Below are positions 48,998-53,750 of a stretch of DNA of 53,750 bases, one piece after another. The stretch spans positions 1 through 53,750 of the forward strand of contig JAGQIK010000686.1 of NCBI GenBank assembly GCA_020431405.1. The letters are read 5' to 3'. The stretch comes from Myxococcales bacterium (GTDB taxonomy: Bacteria; Myxococcota_A; Polyangia; GCA-2747355). The stretch's first letter is position 1, and each line of letters opens with the position of its first letter. A program made the translations under genes and the position numbers. A model generated the notes under the pieces. It searched no databases. It had not been told where the DNA came from and worked only from the letters and a program-made list of their open reading frames with translations.

Positions 48998-49026
48998 ATT
49001 TAAGGTGAGGCGGCGTCGAGCGTCAA
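48998..49026 (-). promoter_or_regulatory. Sigma-70 promoter of the methionine operon
   Basis: TTGACG (49026..49021), a 17-base spacer and TTAAAT (49003..48998), reading on the minus strand. Transcription would start within a few bases of the riboswitch 5' end. The -35 overlaps the 3' end of the CheR-like gene. Confidence 0.6.
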
Positions 49027-49817
49027 GGCCTGCGACGGCAGACGGGCAGGTTGCCGCCGGCATCGGGCGCCAGTCGCGGGTCGTCGAGCTGCTCGTGCAT
49101 GCCGAGCACGAGCAGCGCGCCGGGGGCCATCACCGCGACGAGCGCGTCCAGCACGCGCGCTTGGGCCTTCGCGTCGAAGTAGGTGAAGGCCAGATTGCGG
49201 CACAGCACGACGTCGAAGCGCGTCCGCAGCGGCAGCCGACGAACGTCGGCGACGAAGAAGGCGACAGCGCTGCGAAGGGGCGCAGCGATCTCGAGCACGC
49301 CCGCTTCACGCTCGGCGAAGGCGTGCGTGCGCCAGGCTGCAGGCAGGCTGCCGGCGCTCGCGCTGGGGTAGCGACCGGCGCGCGCGCGCGCGACGAGCTC
49401 GGCGGAGACGTCGCAGGCGACGACGCGCAGCGGCAGGTCGAGCTCGCGCGCGAGGATCGCCAGCGTGTAGGGCTCCTCGCCCGAGGCGCAGCCCAGCGAC
49501 AGCGCGCGAAGCTCGCGGCCGGCGGCCCGCGCCATCTCGGGCAGGCGCGCGGTGAGGTGTCGCCACACACCGTGGTCGCGATAGAAGCGCGAGATCGTGA
49601 CGCGGCAACAAGCGTCGAGCGCGGCCCACTCGCGCGCGTCGCGCTCGAGCAGCGCGCGGTAGTCGCCGAGCTCGGTTAGCCCGAGCGCGTCGAGGCGACG
49701 CGCGATGCGTCGCTTGACCTGGCGGCGCACCTTGCGGAAGCCGCGCCAGCGCATGCCGAGCCGCGGCAGCGCCCACTGCAGAAACGGAACGAGCTGCTGG
49801 TCGGGCAGCGCGATCAC
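49023..49817 (-). CDS. CheR-type SAM-dependent methyltransferase
   Basis: 264 aa from a GTG that overlaps the stop of the upstream RluA-family gene (GTGA). A short helical N-terminal part with R-F-Y-R-D (77-81) is followed by the SAM-binding motif S-L-G-C-A-S-G-E-E-P-Y (107-117), an acidic D136 for the ribose, and F-D-V-V-L-C-R-N (201-208). These are hallmarks of CheR, which methylates glutamates of chemoreceptors. No receptor, cheB, cheA or cheW gene adjoins it and there is no TPR or CheB fusion, so its partner is not evident. Confidence 0.88.
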   Translation of the reverse strand: MIALPDQQLVPFLQWALPRLGMRWRGFRKVRRQVKRRIARRLDALGLTELGDYRALLERDAREWAALDACCRVTISRFYRDHGVWRHLTARLPEMARAAGRELRALSLGCASGEEPYTLAILARELDLPLRVVACDVSAELVARARAGRYPSASAGSLPAAWRTHAFAEREAGVLEIAAPLRSAVAFFVADVRRLPLRTRFDVVLCRNLAFTYFDAKAQARVLDALVAVMAPGALLVLGMHEQLDDPRLAPDAGGNLPVCRRRP

Positions 49818-50464
49818 GCCGGCGGCTCGCGCGCAGCGCCGGTGCGCAGGTGCTCGAGCTGCGCGGCGAGCTCGCCGGGCAGCGGCGCCTCGAAGCGCCG
49901 GCCGTCGGGCAGCGCGATCGCCGCCGCGTGCAGCCACAGCCGGTCGACGTAGCCCGGCACGGGCCGAAAGCGGCGCGGCTTGTAGCGCGAGTCGCCTACC
50001 ACGGCGTGACCGATGGCCGTCAGGTGGCGACGGATCTGGTGCTTGCGCCCGGTCTCGGGCCGCACCTCGAGCAGCGAAAAGCCGCCCAGCCGCTCGCGCG
50101 TGCGGTAGCGCGTGACCGCCTCGAGGGGATGGCCACGGCGGCCATCGTCGAGCGCGCGGCGGATGATGCCCTTGTCGCGCGTACGGCCGAAGACCAGCGC
50201 GAGGTAGCGCTTGACCACCTCGCTGCTGGCGAAGATCGCTGACAGCGTGGCGCGCTCGGCCGGGTCGCTCGAGCACAGCAGCACACCGCTGGTCTCGCGG
50301 TCGAGGCGGTGCACGGCTGCGAGCGTCTCGGGCGCGCCGAGCTGCTCGCGCGCCAACGACAGCACATCACGCCCCGCGTCGGCCTCGCTGGCGGCGTGCA
50401 CGACAACGCCGCTGGGCTTGCACAGCACCCAGAGCGTATTTTCTCGCGCCACGAGCAACGTCAT
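49814..50464 (-). CDS. RluA-family RNA pseudouridine synthase
   Basis: 216 aa. It has the family motif V-H-R-L-D55-R-E-T-S-G with the catalytic Asp, the P-E-T-G-R-K-H-Q-I-R-x-H motif, and G-D-x-R-Y. It lacks an S4 domain, so it resembles the short RluA/TruC-type members; the target uridine in rRNA or tRNA cannot be told from sequence alone. It overlaps the CheR-like gene by 4 bp. It diverges from the 5'-nucleotidase gene across 74 bp. Confidence 0.92.
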   Translation of the reverse strand: MTLLVARENTLWVLCKPSGVVVHAASEADAGRDVLSLAREQLGAPETLAAVHRLDRETSGVLLCSSDPAERATLSAIFASSEVVKRYLALVFGRTRDKGIIRRALDDGRRGHPLEAVTRYRTRERLGGFSLLEVRPETGRKHQIRRHLTAIGHAVVGDSRYKPRRFRPVPGYVDRLWLHAAAIALPDGRRFEAPLPGELAAQLEHLRTGAAREPPA

Positions 50465-50538
50465 CCGCCAGGTGCTTTCACGCAGGACATCTGCCAGGCT
50501 AGGATTTCGCGCTTAAGACTATCGCGAGGGAGAAACAG

Positions 50539-52467
50539 ATGAAGATGCTGGCAAGGGTGCTGCTGTTGGTGTGGGTCGCGGGCGTTCTGTTCGCGTGTTC
50601 CGACGACGCCAAGCCGTCGGGCAAGGAAGCGGGCATCGACGCGAGCGGCGAGGCCAGCGTCGATGTGGGCACGGACGCCGGTGTCGATGTCAGCGATTCG
50701 ACCGTCGACACCAACCCGACGCCGATCAAGTCCGAGCTGATCATTCTGCACACCAACGACCTGCATTCGCACCTCCTCGGCTTTTCGCCCAACGCTGAAT
50801 ATACGCCCGACACCGTCAACGACGACGCCACCGTCGGCGGCTACGCGCGGCTGGCCGCGATGATCGCCGCCGAGCGCGCCGCCGCGGGAACCACGCCGCT
50901 GCTGCTGCTCGACGGCGGCGACTTTCTGATGGGCACGCCGTTTCCGATCATCGGCAGCACGCGCTCGGCCGAGCTCGTGGAGATGGCCAAGATGGGCTAC
51001 GACGCCATCGCCATCGGCAACCACGAGTTCGACTGGGGCACCAAGGCGCTCGCTGACGTGATCAACGCCGCCAAGGCGAACGGCTTCAACGTGCCGCTGA
51101 TGGCTACCAACATGAAGTTCGACGCCCAAGACGCAGCCGACGACGACCTCGAGGCGCTGATGACCGCCGGCGTGATCAAGCGCAAAGCCATCAAGACGCT
51201 CTCCAACGGGCTCAAGGTGGGCTTCATCGGTTTCCTCGGCAAGGACGCGCTGAGCGTGGCGCCCGCCTCGGCGCCGCTCACGTTCGACGACATCAGCACC
51301 TCGGCCAAGGCGGCGGCCGCCGATCTGCGCACCAACGACGGCGTCGACCTGGTGATCGCCGTCTCGCACTCGGGCACCAGCGCCGACGGACAGAGCGGCG
51401 AAGACATCGACATGGCCAGCGCCGTGCCCGACCTCGACGTGATCGTCAGCGGGCACACGCACATCGCGCTGCCCAAGCCCACCACGCGCGGCAAGACGCG
51501 CATCGTGCAGTCCGGAAGCTATGGCCGCTATCTCGGCAAGCTCGTGCTCAACATCCACGAAGACGGGCGCACCTCGGTCAAGTCCTACGAGCTGCTGCCC
51601 ATCGACGACAAGACCCAGGGCGATGGCCCGACGCAGACGCGAATCGACGGCTACATCAGCGAGATCGATCAAGTGCTCGCCAGCCAGGGCCTGACCTTCA
51701 AGAAGGTGGTCGCCGAGACGGCGTTCGACATGCCGCGCACGAATTTTGTCGAGTCGTCCCTCGCCAACCTCGTCACCGACAGCCTCATCTCGACGGTGGG
51801 CGCGCTGCAGCCGACGGATCCGCCGGTGTTCGCGGTGGAGTCGCGCGGCGACATCCGCGCCGCCATCGTCAAGGGCAAGACCGGCCAGCAGTGGTTCTCC
51901 GACTTCTTCCGCGTGCTGCCCCTCGGCCGCGGATTCGACGGCGAGATCGGCTACCCCGTCGTGACGGCGTACATCACGCCAGCCGAGATCAAGATCGTGC
52001 TCGAGGTCACCGCGCTCGCTGCCGACCTCGGCAACACGGACTACTTCCTGCACACCTCGGGTGTCACCTGGGAGTACGACTCCACCGAGATCCCCTTCAG
52101 CCGCGTCAAGAGCGTCAAGCTCAAGGACGGTACGGCGCTCGGCCTGTTCGACAAGAGCAAGTGCTACAAGCTCGTCACCACGTCGTACATCTTCGGCCTC
52201 GTCGGCCTGCTCAAGACCATCGGCGCGCCGACCGTGACCCCCAAGGAGCAGGACTGCAAGACCGAGATCACCGACGTGAAGACACGCCTGGTGGACGGCG
52301 ATCCCAACGCCACCGGCCTGCAGGAGCTCAAGGAGTGGCAGGCGTTGATGCGCTACCTGCAGACCTTCCCGGACACCAACAACAACAACATCCCTGACAT
52401 CCCGCAGCGCTACCAGGGCCCCGATGGCCGCATCAAGTGCACGGGGGCGAAGTGTCCTAAGGAGTAG
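50539..52467 (+). CDS. 5'-nucleotidase/UshA-like metallophosphoesterase lipoprotein
   Basis: 642 aa; ATG 50539 with GGGAG nine bases upstream. Lipobox V-L-F-A-C (Cys20), then an Asp/Ser/Val-rich spacer (21-60). The metallophosphatase core has H-T-N-D74-L-H76-S-H, D125-G-G-D128-F, G160-N-H-E and a later S-G-H-T-H, giving the dinuclear metal site. The C-terminal half (about 370-600) is the 5'-nucleotidase substrate-binding domain (N-F-V-E-S-S-L-A-N-L-V-T-D). It probably removes phosphate from nucleotides outside the cytoplasm for salvage. The final 40 residues are extra and carry two more cysteines. Confidence 0.93.
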   Translation: MKMLARVLLLVWVAGVLFACSDDAKPSGKEAGIDASGEASVDVGTDAGVDVSDSTVDTNPTPIKSELIILHTNDLHSHLLGFSPNAEYTPDTVNDDATVGGYARLAAMIAAERAAAGTTPLLLLDGGDFLMGTPFPIIGSTRSAELVEMAKMGYDAIAIGNHEFDWGTKALADVINAAKANGFNVPLMATNMKFDAQDAADDDLEALMTAGVIKRKAIKTLSNGLKVGFIGFLGKDALSVAPASAPLTFDDISTSAKAAAADLRTNDGVDLVIAVSHSGTSADGQSGEDIDMASAVPDLDVIVSGHTHIALPKPTTRGKTRIVQSGSYGRYLGKLVLNIHEDGRTSVKSYELLPIDDKTQGDGPTQTRIDGYISEIDQVLASQGLTFKKVVAETAFDMPRTNFVESSLANLVTDSLISTVGALQPTDPPVFAVESRGDIRAAIVKGKTGQQWFSDFFRVLPLGRGFDGEIGYPVVTAYITPAEIKIVLEVTALAADLGNTDYFLHTSGVTWEYDSTEIPFSRVKSVKLKDGTALGLFDKSKCYKLVTTSYIFGLVGLLKTIGAPTVTPKEQDCKTEITDVKTRLVDGDPNATGLQELKEWQALMRYLQTFPDTNNNNIPDIPQRYQGPDGRIKCTGAKCPKE

Positions 52468-52520
52468 CGGGCCCATTGCAGAGCGTTCGTGACGTCTTGC
52501 GTTGGGCCTCCACGCGGGCA

Positions 52521-52616
52521 CGGAAGCGCAGGGGAATCGAACCCCCCGAGGACATGTCTCCATGCCCCCCATCGGGTTTGAAGCCCGAGGCCGTCACCAG
52601 ATCGACGAGCACTTCC
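52521..52616 (-). tRNA. selC: tRNA-Sec (anticodon TCA)
   Basis: On the minus strand the 8-bp acceptor stem (5' GGAAGTGC, 3' GCGCTTCC, one G-U pair) and a discriminator G are typical of selenocysteine tRNA. The anticodon loop is CTTCAAA, with TCA opposite plus-strand bases 52579-52581. The long extra arm folds as GGCATG-GAGA-CATGTC, and the T arm is GGGGGTTCGATTCCCC. Total 96 nt; CCA is not encoded. It follows the yaaA stop by 17 bp on the same strand; a TATCTA with an upstream TG (52628..52623) may be its own -10. Confidence 0.95.
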
Positions 52617-52633
52617 GCTGGCTAGATAGCACG

Positions 52634-53428
52634 TCAGCTCGCGCGGGTGAAGACCAGCTCGTCGTCGCTCGAGGCGCCCTCGTCGAAGGCGTAGCCGCCG
52701 TAGTCGAAGCCGCGCAGCGCCGAGACCTGCTCGGCGCGCGTGTCGACCATGTAGCGCGCCATCATGCCGCGCGCGCGCTTGGCGAGGAAGCTGATGACCT
52801 TGGCCTTGCCGTCGCGCAGCTCCTTGAAGGTGCACGTTAGTACCGGCGAGTCGAGCGCGTCGCGCTTGACGACCTTGAAGTACTCGGTGGACGCCAGGTT
52901 GACCACGGTGCGATCCGCGTGGCCGCGCGTCATGGCGTTGATGCGCTTGGCGACGCGGTCGTCCCAGAAGGCGTAGAGGTCTTTGCCGCGCTCGGTGGCC
53001 AGCTTGGTGCCCATCTCGAGGCGGTAGGGCTGGATCACGTCGAGCGGGCGCAGGACGCCGTAGAGGCCGGAGAGGATGCCAACGTGCTGTTGCGCCCACG
53101 TCAGCGCGTCCTTGTCGAGGCTCTTGGCGTCGAGCCCGACGTAGGTGTCGCCGTCGAAGGCGATCGCCGCCGGGCGCGCGCCGTCTGCGCGCGGCGCTTC
53201 GGGCATCGCCGCGAAGCGCTCGACGTTGAGCTGCGCGAGGTTGTCCGAGAGCTTCATCAAGCGCTTGAGGTCGGCGGCGTCGAGGCCCTTGGCGACGGCG
53301 ATCAGCGCGCGCGTGTCGTCCCATAGCTGCGGCGTGGTGCTGCGCGGCGCGGGCGAGCCACCGGCTGCGCGGTAGGCGAAGTCGCGCTCGAAGTCGAGCT
53401 TCTTGGCGGGCGAGAGCAGAGCGAGCAT
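52634..53428 (-). CDS. yaaA: YaaA/DUF328 family protein (peroxide stress)
   Basis: 264 aa from ATG 53428, where the family start M-L-A-L-L-S-P-A-K-K-L appears; the GTG five codons upstream is not needed. Family motifs are present: L-x-K-L-S-D-N-L-A, Y-x-G-L in D-G-D-T-Y-V-G-L, L-S-G-L-Y-G-V-L-R-P-L-D, P-Y-R-L-E-M-G, and the C-terminal K-R-A-R-G-M-M-A-R. YaaA in E. coli limits intracellular iron during H2O2 stress and binds DNA. Length fits the family. It lies next to tRNA-Sec on the same strand. Confidence 0.93.
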   Translation of the reverse strand: MLALLSPAKKLDFERDFAYRAAGGSPAPRSTTPQLWDDTRALIAVAKGLDAADLKRLMKLSDNLAQLNVERFAAMPEAPRADGARPAAIAFDGDTYVGLDAKSLDKDALTWAQQHVGILSGLYGVLRPLDVIQPYRLEMGTKLATERGKDLYAFWDDRVAKRINAMTRGHADRTVVNLASTEYFKVVKRDALDSPVLTCTFKELRDGKAKVISFLAKRARGMMARYMVDTRAEQVSALRGFDYGGYAFDEGASSDDELVFTRAS

Positions 53429-53460
53429 GCGCTCACGATACACGGGCGGCTAGCCGTCCG

Positions 53461-53750
53461 TTAGATCGAAGCGACCTCGCGCAGCGGCCCCGGTGAGTCG
53501 ATCAGCGTGTCCCATTCCTCGGGGTCGCGCGTGGCGCGCTCGCGCACGGCGTAGCGTCGCCTCGGCGCGCGTTGCTCGCCTTTGCCGGGGCGCGTGGCCT
53601 TGGGCGGTGCTGGCAGACGGGCGCGCACGGGCGCCACTTCGAGCGAGCCGGCGACGGCTAGCGCGCGTTCGACGCGCTCCATCTTGCGCGTACCGGGTCG
53701 AGGGTCGTCGCTGCGAGCGGCGCCGCGGTCGCTGTATCGCGCCGCGCGCG
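53461..53750 (-). CDS. C-terminal part of an unknown protein (start outside the window)
   Basis: A minus-strand frame is open from the window edge to a stop at 53461 (about 95 codons visible). The chain is rich in Arg, Pro and Ala and ends with E-E-W-D-T-L-I-D-S-P-G-P-L-R-E-V-A-S-I. A Met at 53682 would allow a 73-aa protein, but the frame continues upstream without a stop. No family recognised; its same-strand position ahead of yaaA and third-position GC are the only support. Confidence 0.4.
   Translation of the reverse strand, partial: RAARYSDRGAARSDDPRPGTRKMERVERALAVAGSLEVAPVRARLPAPPKATRPGKGEQRAPRRRYAVRERATRDPEEWDTLIDSPGPLREVASI

Overview
The window is GC-rich DNA, densely packed with genes. 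It looks like a Gram-negative chromosome from the Myxococcota / former Deltaproteobacteria. Signs of this are lipoproteins with Asp/Ala/Pro-rich linkers, Ser/Thr kinases of the eukaryotic type fused to HEAT-like repeats, PEGA and FG-GAP proteins, large sensor kinases, a bacterial alpha-2-macroglobulin paired with PbpC, KdsC (LPS inner core) and UppS. Genus cannot be given. There is no rRNA, CRISPR array or prophage. One tRNA is present, tRNA-Sec(UCA).

Layout. 1-5630: a two-component operon on the minus strand (di-haem peroxidase, histidine kinase, NtrC-type regulator, joined by 4-bp overlaps) flanked by two related tetra-cysteine lipoproteins on the plus strand, each with a sigma-54-like -24/-12 element. 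5581-15151: a tight six-gene minus-strand operon read from 15151 downwards (histidine kinase, a second kinase with a decayed ATP site, MoxR ATPase, DUF58, transglutaminase membrane protein, asd). 15412-23483: plus-strand FG-GAP lipoprotein, VWA protein, a STAS protein overlapping a large GAF / degenerate GGDEF / PilZ / pseudo-receiver / RsbW-like ATPase protein, then KdsC. 23487-32523: a small membrane protein facing the alpha-2-macroglobulin-pbpC pair, whose upstream region carries a full-consensus sigma-54 promoter. 32582-33914: a Y1 (RAYT-type) transposase gene enclosed by about 255-bp inverted repeats. 33961-42232: lipoprotein, PEGA protein and two Ser/Thr kinases, all minus strand. 42396-45402: two small membrane-associated genes, uppS, and a winged-helix regulator with its membrane partner; a shared 17-bp motif lies ahead of the partner operon and over the uppS start. 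45457-50464: metB-like gene, a homoserine dehydrogenase-MetX fusion under a SAM-I riboswitch, a CheR-like methyltransferase and an RluA-family synthase. 50539-53750: 5'-nucleotidase-like lipoprotein, tRNA-Sec, yaaA and a truncated gene.

How the parts fit. The window is rich in envelope functions (lipoproteins, PbpC/alpha-2-macroglobulin, UppS, KdsC, transglutaminase module) and in signalling (three histidine kinases, one bEBP, two Ser/Thr kinases, a partner-switch/c-di-GMP pair). asd, the hom-metX fusion and metB-like gene cover aspartate-semialdehyde formation through cystathionine or homocysteine; the second half is under a SAM sensor. The two most unusual items are the STAS plus multidomain c-di-GMP protein and the sigma-54/peroxidase/paired-lipoprotein locus.
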